NCBI GenBank assembly: GCA_002284615.2
Contig: MU069667.1
Coordinates: 132,057 to 145,624 of the forward strand
Origin: Dunaliella salina
Taxonomy: Eukaryota > Chlorophyta > Chlorophyceae > Chlamydomonadales > Dunaliellaceae
Direction of reading: 5' to 3'
DNA length: 13,568 nt
The position numbers and the translations under genes were made by a program. Of this stretch, positions 1 through 8,264 are shown one piece after another. The notes below the pieces were generated by a model that saw only the letters and a program-made list of their open reading frames with translations, was not told where the DNA came from and searched no databases. The stretch's first letter is position 1, and every line of letters starts with the position of its first letter.

Positions 1-1
1 T

Positions 2-1181
2 TTCCACAATTTCTATTGGCTTTCATTGAAGACCTCTTCCACACAAAATGATGGCATGCACCGCTACCACACGCTTCCGATGCACTATCTCACCAACCTG
101 AGCGACAAATTTAAAACACACATGCACAAGAAACACAAGCTTGGCTCTGATGACACCTCTGGATACCACTACCAGAGATGGCAGAAGCTTAACGATGCCA
201 CACCACCCACCGCCAATGCCAACACTGAAGTTTACAACCCAGCCCCTCAACTTGCAAACAAGGAGATCAGCAACTCCTTCCGGAAAAGCCCAAAGATAAC
301 CCTTAAACAGCAAATAAATCTTATGAAGTATCGAACGGATACACTGTACACACAGAGTCATGCCTCCAACTTCAATTTTTCCAGTTCTGTTAGATGCCCA
401 CTCTGCAAATACGGACAGCATCAATCACGTTCTGCTTAGGTGTACCAACCCAACAATGAGTGGGATGCACACCAACAGACACCATGCGGCCCTTAGTCTC
501 TGTGTAGAAGCCCTGAGTAAAGGTCAGTATGGCTCATCCCTCATTAGCATGGATGGCTGCAATCATGACAGACTTCTAGATCAAGGCATACAAATTCCTG
601 AAAACACCTCTCGAGGTGTTCCAGATTGGGTTTTCCCAAATGACATTGCCCCACCTGCTCGGCACCAAAGTCGCCCTGATGCTCTTTTTGTGCGCCCCAT
701 CCCAGGCAGACAAGCCCACCTAGATCCTACCAAGATCCCTCCAAATGATAGAGATATTCACCTTGTCGAACTTAAATTCTGCCCTGACACAAATCCCTTC
801 ATCACTCTGGAACGTGCACGGACTCAACATTCCCACACCATAACTAGACTTAAAACACGCAGCTTAAGAAACCCAAACAGGAACAACAAAGTGACTTTGC
901 ATACCATCTTAATTGGTGTGGGTGGCACGGTTTACAATGAGCTAACGATTTCACCTCTCATAAATCTGGGTCTAACCAAACAGAAAGCCAAATCACTAGC
1001 ATCCAAGCTCAGGGACCATGCCATCCAAAGATTATCCACCATCATTAACACTAGACATGCACTTTGCTTTCAGAGGGCATCTGGGAGGGGGTTTGCTGGG
1101 CGCGCGGCGGCAGCTGAGGATGAAAGAAGGAGAGTCCGAGCGCTCAGGGGCATGGCTAGCAATCCTCCAGATCCCCATTAG
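2..1181 (+). pseudogene. LINE ORF C-terminal part (copy A), frameshifted: zinc motif plus PD-(D/E)XK-like nuclease
   Basis: Two overlapping frames carry one protein: 2-439, then 360-1181. The first frame opens with a FYWLS segment, equivalent to the linker after RNase H in copy E, and runs to CPLC at about 392-403. The second continues with HVLLRC, giving a C-x2-C...H-x4-C zinc-binding pattern. The break lies just after CPLC, where copy A lacks 2 nt present in copy D. Downstream, RPDALF and LVELKFC have the spacing of a PD-(D/E)XK nuclease core. Similar restriction-like endonuclease domains are known at the C-terminus of some non-LTR elements. The protein ends NPPDPH. No upstream reverse transcriptase is in view. 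The family assignment is from motifs only; the nuclease fold is inferred. Confidence 0.75.
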
Positions 1182-1227
1182 TTCTGTCTCTTGCTCTCTC
1201 CTAGGCTAGTTTTGTCTAGTTTAGGTG

Positions 1228-1328
1228 GAGGGCCTCCTGGTGAGGCCTCTAACTTTTGTTAGGGGTTCTTCCCTTAATGCACGCGGCCTTTGGCTTGCGT
1301 AGATTTTTCTTTTCTTTTTCTTTTCTTT
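1228..1328 (+). promoter_or_regulatory. Retrotransposon 3' terminal module: hairpins and (TTTTC)n tail
   Basis: Two overlapping hairpins precede the tail. One pairs 1228-1236 with 1242-1249 with one bulged G. The other pairs CCTCTAAC (1246-1253) with GTTAGGGG (1258-1265) across a TTTT loop, with one G-T pair. They share bases, so only one can form at a time. The motif CTTAATGCACGCGG and then TTGGCTTGCGTAG follow, and the tail is 1304-1328. This end recurs in every family 1 copy here and is probably the RNA feature used by the element's reverse transcriptase; that role is inferred. Confidence 0.55.
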
Positions 1329-1741
1329 AGAGTCTGCATAATTGCGTGTTCACCTCCTGCCTTCCGCTGGCCCCTGTGCAAGAGGAGGACCCATGCTGAG
1401 ATGTTGGGTAGCTCTCTCGGAGTTTAAAGGTTAGGAATCGAGCTTGCCTCTTGACAGCAGTGACATGGGTGTTCTAAGTTGAGGACGATTGCTGAGGCAA
1501 ACCTTTGTGCTCCTGTTCCCCTTGGTCTGACCTGGTGGGAATCATTCAGAGTTCAAGCATTGACTGTTTAGGCTTTCCTTGATAGACGGTGGCTTTTGCT
1601 CAGCAAATGTTCAGGGGTGGTTAGCACATGTTTCCCAACAGAGCCACCTAATGAATACTTCATTTGTTTTACTAGGGTTAAACTGTCCAAGATGGGGGGC
1701 GCCCTGTTGGATTCGGGCTAACATTAAATTGGCCCCATCTA
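1329..1741. other. Intergenic; contains one copy of a ~70-bp dispersed repeat
   Basis: I see no gene here. The segment 1540-1610 aligns with 11177-11247, next to the RING gene stop codon. Both contain TTGACTGTT and CTTTCCTT at the same spacing and end near CAGCA. The remainder has no recognisable feature. Confidence 0.5.
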
Positions 1742-2557
1742 CCTATTCACACAATGTCTGAACTGCCTCTGAATCAGTGTTCAGCTTCTCAGAGCCAGAC
1801 CAATTCATCAAATATCCCTTCTGCCTTGTGATGGACCCTCTGAAGGCGCTCTGAATCAGAGTAAGTCTGAACTGGACACCTGTCTTATCATGAAAGAAGA
1901 AGGAAAAAGCAAAAAGCTCTGGAGGGGGTCTGGATGAGAGCTGAGCAGACCAGAAAGGCTTTGAAGAGGGTCTGAATCAGAGACATTCAGTGACTGAAAA
2001 GTCAGGGATGGCTAAGGATCAGAGGGTCTGAATCAGAGGAAAAGGGGTCTGATTGGGAGTATGGCTATTTGTCTGAATCAGACACCTGTCTTGGCTGGAA
2101 TCAGACGAAAAGGGCTCTGAAGAGGGTCTGAATCAGAGACATTCAGTGACTGAACAGTCAGGGATGGCTAAGGATCAGAGGGTATGAATTAGAGAAAAAG
2201 GGGTCTGGTTGGGGTTCTGGCTCTTTGTCTGATTCAGACACCTGTCTTGGTTGGAATCAGACGAAAAGGGCTCTGAAGAGGGTCTGAATCAGAAGGTCTG
2301 AATCAGAGACTGAACAGTCAGGCATGGCGAAGGATCAGAGGATCTGTCATAGGAAAAAGGGGTCTGATTGGGGGTCTGGCTATTTGTCTAAATCAGACAC
2401 CTGTCTTGGTTGGAACCAGATGAAATAGGCTCTGAAGAGGGTCTGAATCAGAGTAATATTTGCCTGATTCAAACTTTGCCCCAACTGCCTTCTCACACAA
2501 TGTCTGAACTGCCTGTGAATCAGAGTCCAATTTTTCAGAACCAGGCCAATTCATCCA
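1742..2557. repeat. Minisatellite, ~156-bp period, rich in TCTGAATCAGA
   Basis: The anchor TGAAGAGGGTCTGAATCAGA recurs at about 1962, 2118, 2274 and 2433, giving steps of 156, 156 and 159 bp. Units also share CAGTCAGG, ATGGCTAAGGATCAGAGGG, AAAAGGGGTCTG and ACACCTGTCTTGG. The motif TCTGAATCAGA, or a one-base variant, occurs about ten times and is a near-palindrome. The array is bracketed by a ~70-bp direct repeat at 1742-1810 and 2489-2557, containing ACACAATGTCTGAACTGCCT, so a higher-order duplication of about 747 bp is likely. Frames through it are short and I do not call a gene. Confidence 0.8.
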
Positions 2558-3240
2558 GGTTCCCATGCAATTTCGGATGAAGAACACCCATCAGTTTCAG
2601 AACTACCTTCTGAAGTGGCTCTGATTTTGAGGGTGCGAAGTCTGTGATGCAAAAGGTGGTGTGTTTTTTCACCTGCCACTTTTGATGGTGAGGAAACATA
2701 TTGCAAGGCCTTTTGCAGACAGTGAGGCTTATCCTGCACATGCACAGCCTGTGAATGAGCTCATCATGCACAGGATTAGGAACATATATATTTACATGTC
2801 TATCATATGAAGGCATAGACCCTTGGTTATGTGGCAGCTGTCTCGCAATATTATTGTCATTGCTATATTGCTGTCAGATTTCCAGATTGGCGGTTGGTAG
2901 TTGAACATGATATTTATGATGGCTGAAAGACTGGCGGAGCCAGTATTGAAGACACCTGTTTTGGAATTGATTCTGGTCGTATTCATCACTCATCTTTGAA
3001 GAAGACTCCTCAGTGAGTATGTCGGGCTAAGGCCTTGGGGAGGAAATCAGCCATCAAAGCCTCAGCTAGAGTGTAAGAAAGCTGTACAGCTTTCTTCATC
3101 AACATGTTCAGGAAGTAACAGCTGTCCTTTGCGCTAGAGTTACCTAGCCTCTGGACGCATGACACAGCGCCAATACAATAAGTGCTAGGTTCCAGGTTCA
3201 GTTCCTGCAGTACCCTTTTACCCCTTCTCTGATAATGGGG
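2558..3240. other. Unassigned spacer with palindrome; no gene recognised
   Basis: Minus-strand frames of 65-93 residues overlap here (2535-2816 and 2792-2989) but show no motif I recognise. The 2535-2816 frame can be joined, by one shift near 2535-2587, to a 64-residue frame rich in Ser-Asp that runs into the minisatellite, so an old coding exon cannot be excluded. A perfect 22-bp palindrome lies at 3075-3096 and a weak tRNA-like fold at about 3131-3215. Confidence 0.4.
3075..3096. repeat. Perfect 22-bp palindrome
   Basis: AAGAAAGCTGT at 3075-3085 is followed immediately by its exact reverse complement at 3086-3096. There is no spacer and no mismatch. It is not part of the adjacent minisatellite unit. 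Confidence 0.9.
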
Positions 3241-3420
3241 GTCTGAAGAAGGTCTGAACTAGAGCTATCTGGTCAGGAATCAGAGGGTCTGAATCAGAGC
3301 AAAAGGGGTCTGATTGGGGGTCTGGCTATTTGTCTGAACCACACACCCCTGTTGAGGCTGTATCAGAGCCTATCAGTGGGGATCCCTCTGAATCAGAGCA
3401 GGCTCAGAGGAACAAAACTT
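3241..3420. repeat. Detached partial unit of the ~156-bp minisatellite
   Basis: This stretch repeats elements of the 1742-2557 array in the same order: GTCTGAAGAAGGTCTGAA, a shortened middle, GGGTCTGAATCAGAGC, AAAAGGGGTCTGATTGGGGG and GTCTGGCTATTTGTCTGAA. It ends with another CTCTGAATCAGAG at 3387-3399. It is more diverged than the main array and about 680 bp away from it. Confidence 0.7.
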
Positions 3421-3517
3421 TCCGAAGTACCCTAACCATTGATCACCAAATTTCACTCACAGCACCATTGGTGATTTTTTGTGATTTAGGGCCCACGCAC
3501 TAAAGCATATTGTGATG
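3421..3517. other. Short spacer with a small inverted repeat
   Basis: ATCACCAA and TTGGTGAT form an 8-bp inverted repeat with a loop of about 20 nt near 3441-3477. No gene or transposon end is recognised before the family 1 tail that begins at about 3518. Confidence 0.35.
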
Positions 3518-3580
3518 AGAAAAGGAAAGAAAAGTCTACGCAAGCCAGAGGCCGTGTGCATTAAGGGAAGGTCCACTAAG
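3518..3580 (-). mobile_element. Ultra-short family 1 3' end (duplicate terminus S)
   Basis: Read on the minus strand, this is only the last ~45 bp of the family 1 UTR plus its tail (3518-3534). It sits directly against the tail of copy C, with the TCTACGCAAGCC motif at 3535 and again at 3601, a 66-bp step. It is either a tandem duplication of the 3' terminus or a separate strongly truncated insertion. Copy C lacks about 19 bp relative to S, bounded by AAGG on both sides. Confidence 0.7.
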
Positions 3581-3871
3581 AAAGAAAAGGAAAAGAAAAG
3601 TCTACGCAAGCCGAAGGTCCACTAACTAACAAGCTTGCAAGCTAGCAAGGAAGCAGTGGCCTCGCCAGAAGGCCCTCAAAACTTATACTAGACACAGCTA
3701 AGAGAGAGCCAGAAACAAAATTAGTGGGGATCTGAAGGGTTGCTGCTCGCCATGCCTCTTGACGCCCGGACTCTCCTCCTCCCGTCCTCCACCACTGCAC
3801 GCCCAGCAACCCCCCTCCCAGAGGCCCCCTGGTAACAAAGAGCGTGTCTGGTGTTTTTGATAGTGGTTAAT

Positions 3872-4867
3872 AAGAAAAGAAAGGAAAAGTCCACGCAAGC
3901 CAAAGGCCACGTGCATTAAGGGAAGAACCCCTAACAAAAGTTAGAGGCCTCACCAGGGGGCCCTCTACCTAAACTAGTCAAAACTAGCCTAGGAGAGGGC
4001 AATAGATCTCTTGTCTAAACAAAACTAATGGGGATCTGGAGGATTGCTTGCCATGCCCCTGATTGCTCGAACTCAACTTCTTCCATCCTCAGCCACCTCC
4101 GCGCGCCCAGCAAACCCCCTCCCAGATGCCCCCTGAAAGCAAAGCGCATGTCCAGTGTTAATGATGGTCCCTAAGCTGGGATGCTAGCGATTTAGCTTTT
4201 TGTTTGGTCAGGCCCAGATTTATAAGAGGTGTAGTTGTGTAATTATTGTAAATCGTGTCACCCACACCAATTAAGATGATGTGCAAAGTCACTTCGTTAT
4301 TCCTGTTTGGTTTTCTTAAGCTGCATGTTTTTTATGTCTGTTTATGATGTGGTAATGTTGAGCCTGCGCACGTTCTAAAGTGATGAATGGATGTGTGAAC
4401 AGAATTAATTTAAGTTCAAGGAGGTGGATGTCCCTACCTTGTGGGGGATCTTGGAAGGATCGAGGTGGGCTTGTCTGCCTGGGATAGGGCGCACAAAGAG
4501 AGCATCAGGGCAGCTTTGGTGCCGTGCAGGTGACGCGTTGCCATTTGGGAAAACCCAGTCTGGAATAGCTCGAGAGATGTTTTCAGGGACTTCTATGCCT
4601 TGATCCAGAAGTCTGTCATGATTGCAGCCATCCATGCTAATGAGGGATGAGCCATATTGGCCTTTACTGAGGGCTTCTTCACAGAGACTAAGGGCCGCAT
4701 TGTGTCTGTTAGTGTGCATCCCACTCATTGTTGGGTTGGTGCACTTAAGCAGAACGTGGTAAATGTTGTCCGTATAAGCACAGAGTGGGTATCTGTCAGA
4801 ACTGGAAAAGTCGAAGTTGGAGGCATGATTCTGTGTGTACAGTGTATCCGTTCGATACTTCATAAGA
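3872..4867 (-). mobile_element. Family 1 LINE copy D, nested in copy C
   Basis: This is a 996-bp, 5'-truncated insertion in the same orientation as its host. Its tail is 3872-3889 and its 5' end is at 4867, just upstream of the MKYRTDTLYTQ segment. It is flanked by the 10-bp duplication AGTGGTTAAT (3862-3871 and 4868-4877). Its 3' UTR (about 3890-4024) matches copy A closely, including the hairpin region. The duplication is still perfect, which suggests it is younger than F. Confidence 0.92.
4025..4867 (-). pseudogene. LINE ORF C-terminal fragment (copy D)
   Basis: The open frame 4863-4405 runs from MKYRTDTL through a zinc motif (YPLC...HVLLKC) and the RPDALF nuclease motif. The first zinc cysteine is tyrosine here. 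A one-base shift near 4440 moves the rest (DIHLLELKL, ITLERA) into another frame, and several stops follow between about 4150 and 4340. The terminus is recognisable again as ASNPPDPH with the stop at 4025-4027. It belongs to the same family as copies A and C and is clearly inactive. Confidence 0.75.
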
Positions 4868-5960
4868 AGTGGTTAATCTTTGGATGGCATGGTCCCTAAG
4901 TTCGGCTGCTAATGATTTGGACTTTTGTTTAGTCAGGCCCAGATTTATAAGGGGTGTGATTGTAAACTCATTGTAAATGGTACCGGCCACGCCAATTAGG
5001 ATGATGTGTGAAGTCACTTTGTTATTCCTGTTTGGATGTCTGGAGCTGCGGGTTTTAAGTCTGGTTACGGTGTGAGAATGTTGGGTCACTGCACGTTCAA
5101 GAGTAATGAAGGGGTTTGCGTCAGGACAGAATTTTAGTTCAACAAGATGTATGTCCATGTCTTGAGGAGGGATCTTGGAAGGATTAAGGTGAGTTTGTCT
5201 GCCTGGAAGAGGGCACACAAAGATAGCATCAGGGCGGGGTTTGGTGCCGGACAGGGGAACAAGTACAATTAGGGAAAACCCAGTCTGGAATAGCTCTTGA
5301 TATGTTTTCAGGGACCTGTAAGCCCTGATCCAGGAGCCTCTCATTACTGCAGCCATCCATGCCAATAAGGGATGAGCCATACCGGCCTTTACTGAGGGCT
5401 TTTACATAAAGACTTAGGGCTGCATTGTGTCTGTTGGTGTGCATCCTGCTCATTGTTGAGTTTATACACCTGAGGAGTATCATGATGTGGTCAACATGGT
5501 CCGTATCATCACGTAGTGGGCATCTTCCATTACTGGAAGAGTTGAATTTGAAGGCATGACCCTGATTGTACAGTGTATCCATACGATACTTCATTATATT
5601 TATTTGCTGTTTAAGGGTAATCCTTGGATGTTTCCAGAAGGAATTGCTGATCTCTTTGTTTGCAAGTTGAGAGGTTGTGTTGCGAGATTCAGTACTTGCA
5701 ATAGTTGGTGGTATGGCATCATTAAGTTTCTGCCATCTCTGGTAGTGGTAGCCAGAGGTGTCAGCAGAGCCAAGCTTGTGTTTTTTGTGCATGTGTGCTT
5801 TAAGTTTGTAGTTCATGTTGGTGAGATAGCGTATCAGGTGAGGTTGGTAGTGAAGTATATCGTGCATATGCACGAAAAATGGAGTGAAAAGACACAGTGG
5901 TCGGTGATGTAGAATCACAGGCATCCCAGTCATTTTTGTCTTCCTTCTTTCCAATTTCTA

Positions 5961-6391
5961 TAGATGCTAGATGCCAGCATGGTTAATGGAGATCATAAAA
6001 GCAGTGCTTTGGGAGCAAAAAAAAGTCCCAAGGGGGCAGCTGTTAACCATTTTAGGATAATCTGAGGCAAGGAGAGTGATCTAGGCCCCTCCAATCTTCT
6101 TAATTTTTCTGGAATTATGATATTCCATGGAATTTATCATGGTTAGATTCGAAGATTCAAACCAAAGAAGAGTATATCCAGCAATGCGGGGAGCTGTCCT
6201 CCTTGTAACATTGCAAAAGAAATAGTAAAAAGGCCCTGTGGTTGGTCAAACACGGAGCTGTCAAACACGAAGCTGCAATTTCATTTTGAGGAAATACAGC
6301 ACAAGCCTTCAAGGGGTACCGTAAAAAAGGGCAAAATTTTTCATGAAAATTTTTGACTTTACTTTTGAATATGCAGTATATCAGCATGCAT
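5961..6391. other. Spacer between LINE copies; no gene recognised
   Basis: No convincing coding region is seen. A near-palindrome centred on CCATGG lies at 6117-6140. A 15-bp tandem duplicate (GTCAAACACGGAGCT then GTCAAACACGAAGCT) lies at about 6244-6273, and an A/T-rich near-palindrome at about 6333-6354. The stretch 6030-6090 weakly resembles 10890-10945. The 5' end of copy C may extend into the first part. Confidence 0.4.
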
Positions 6392-7567
6392 AAAGAAAAG
6401 AAAAGAAGGAAAAAACTACGTAGGCAGAGAAGCTCTCCCTACATCAATAAGGAAGAGGAAACACATTGGCTCAAAAAGAGCCGTGAGTCCCCTACACCGC
6501 AAGGTATGAAAAAGCGAAAGCTAATGGGATCTGGAGGGTTACTAGAAGCACCTGGCTCTAGACCTCGTGTGTAAGTCGAAGTTATTATTAATAATGTTAT
6601 TGTTTTCAATAGCGCGGTGTGTGGAAACTAGTTTATGGGCATAATGCACAAAATGAGCATGAAGTTGTTGAGCAAGCTTAGTGGCACGCTGGCAATCCAG
6701 TCCAAGTTGTTTGAATTGCTTCAGGGTGTGCTTAGTGTAGATACTTCCACCGACACCCAGGGGAATAGGGTGAACAGTAACAGCTTTAGCGTGAATAAGT
6801 TCATTAAGTTCTGCATGCTGTTGCTTTGCAGCGTTCAACTGATGCTCCAGCCTTGTGTCTTCACAGAACTTGATTCCTATCAAATGCACATGGTGTTCAT
6901 TTGCATACAGTTTATGGGGTAGCCTTGCACGCCTAGTTCTGGTGGTCCTCCGCGTGGACCTGTGCAAAGTGTGTTGTGAATGAATAGAAGAAACACTGTT
7001 AGAAGTAGGCTTGGCATTGAAAGGGGTGATCAAAATAGGATCTGGTCGACTTGAATTTATTCTTTTCCTTTCTTGAAGATTACGATGGAAAAAGTAAGCA
7101 GGTATAGTTCTACGTGTAGGGAGTTGCAGGTTGTGTTGTGCAAATCTGAAATTGCTTCCTATGCCTGTGTAGGCCAGGCCTGCTCTTACAGGGCTTTTGC
7201 TGAGTGCTCTTGTAATCATTCTACCTGCAATATTATGGCGTTCAGATTTCATGTTGGAGATGATATGATTGTGGCAGCCTGAGAGCATGTGGAGTGCGCT
7301 GTCCAATTGATGACATCTTGGGAGGTGGCAAGATGGGTCGGTTCATAAAAAAAGTGAAAGTCAAGATCCAGCATTAAGGAAAGGCCCAATAGTCAGCGCT
7401 GTCTCTGACCGTGAGCCTCACCAGTCAGGTTGACCTTTTAAAACGGGCTGCATGTTTTTGGTTGTAGGGGGTGCCTATTAGTACAGTATGCGATACTGTA
7501 GGACAGTACGTTTCATGGGTGTAAAAGAGCATGACATGTTCCTGAACACATTGCTGATTTTGTTCCC

Positions 7568-7619
7568 TTCCCTCAATGCACGCGGCATTTGGCTTGCGTA
7601 GGCTTTTCTTTTCTTTTCT
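7568..7619 (+). mobile_element. Family 1 insertion F: 52-bp 3' end only
   Basis: Only the last 52 bp of family 1 is present (CTCAATGCACGCGG, TTGGCTTGCGTAG and a TTTTC tail at 7603-7619), in the orientation opposite to its host E. It is flanked by a 17-bp duplication, 7551-7567 and 7620-7636, differing at two positions. The host peptide NKIS appears on both sides. Insert plus one duplicate is 69 bp, so the host frame is kept. Confidence 0.9.
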
Positions 7620-8264
7620 TTGCTAATTTTGTTTCCTACTTGCGGTAATAAATTTTGATAGTAAGAGTGGAAACCTGTTTTGGCATTGGGATATCCAAGT
7701 TTGCGTTCAGAATGCATGTGGGATTTGAGAGCATCTTCAAGATTGGGGAGATAGGTGAGCTTGGGAGCAGGTGGGGGACCTGTAGATGTACCTGCTTGTA
7801 CTCTTTGCTCTTCCTTGGATTACAAGGATTACAAGGAGGTTGTTGCCTTCAGCCATGAAGCTTGGCTGCTCGGCTCTTCAACAAAGTAAGTCTTGAGAGA
7901 AACGATGGGGGAAAAATGTTTGCTCTTCCTTGGCTTACCAAAAAAATGTGTGAATGGATTTCTGCCAGATCCTGCATCGGGGTTCAGCGTCTGCCACGCA
8001 GTTCTGGGCTTGCTTTGCCTGATGCTTGGCAATGGCATCTGCATATTCATTTCCAGCGATGCCAGCATGAGCCTTCACTTTATTAACTTGAATTTTGGTA
8101 TGAGAGTTGCTAATGAGAGATGAAATCATTTCAAGGACGTCTTTTTGGGTATGTTTCAGGTGTTTCTCCAGGTAAAGAAATTGTTTCCGGGTTTGTTTGA
8201 TGGAGATGAGGCTGTCTGTTGCAATGTTTGCATATTCGGCAATGGTGGCAGCAGCAATTCCTGC

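Larger units (their letters stand above)
1..1328 (+). mobile_element. Non-LTR retrotransposon family 1, copy A (3' part)
   Basis: This is the 3' portion of a LINE-type element; its 5' part lies outside the window. It holds the end of the ORF, a TAG stop at 1179-1181, a 3' UTR of about 120 bp and a T/C-rich tail at 1304-1328 made of TTTTC-type repeats instead of poly(A). The same coding end, UTR and tail recur on the minus strand at 3518-3580, 3581-3871, 3872-4150 and 8265-8640, and the UTR end alone recurs at 7568-7619. The family is therefore defined by at least six related 3' ends in this window. Target-primed reverse transcription is inferred from the constant 3' ends and variable 5' truncation. 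The copy is diverged and frameshifted, so it is inactive. Confidence 0.85.
3721..5954 (-). pseudogene. LINE ORF C-terminal part (copy C), frameshifted and split by an insertion
   Basis: Three frames make up the product. 5954-5229 holds the HMHKKHKLG segment and the zinc motif. The C-terminal part of the 5380-4796 frame, down to about 4868, holds RPDAIF, HLVELKFC and the conserved ILIGVAGT and INLGLTKQK blocks. 3871-3721 gives the terminus ending NPSDPH, with the stop at 3721-3723. A shift between the first two lies near 5230-5260. The second zinc cysteine is replaced by arginine (CPLR), so metal binding would be impaired. Residues 4867-4796 of the middle frame belong to copy D and make a chimeric tail. 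The product would have been the endonuclease end of a non-LTR polyprotein; it is now inactive. Confidence 0.75.
3581..5960 (-). mobile_element. Family 1 LINE copy C, interrupted by copy D
   Basis: The 3' tail is 3581-3600 and the body continues to 3871, where copy D interrupts; it resumes at 4868 and can be followed to about 5954. The 5' limit is approximate because similarity to copy A fades near 5950. AGTGGTTAAT occurs at 3862-3871 and 4868-4877, the duplication produced by D. With D and one duplicate set aside, the C reading frame runs straight across the site, from QRLTT into IKNTRHAL, matching the corresponding stretch in copy A. C is therefore the host and D the later arrival. Confidence 0.85.

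Noticed and set aside
4796..5380. Single 194-residue protein on the minus strand
   Set aside because: The target duplication at 3862-3871 and 4868-4877 shows that the last ~24 residues come from the nested copy D. It is a chimeric frame, not a gene.
5556..5912. 118-residue plus-strand ORF with hydrophobic stretches
   Set aside because: It lies exactly opposite the copy C retrotransposon ORF, whose motifs are recognisable; this frame is its shadow. The same applies to the plus ORF at 4657-4899 and the minus ORF at 23-424.
6157..6387. 76-residue minus ORF with cysteines and hydrophobic residues
   Set aside because: No recognised motif, low-complexity A/T-rich surroundings, and no conserved neighbour. 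Treated as chance.
7862..8123. Plus-strand ORFs opposite the RNase H region
   Set aside because: They are complementary to the VKAHAGIAGNEYADAIAKHQ coding segment of copy E and have no independent motif.
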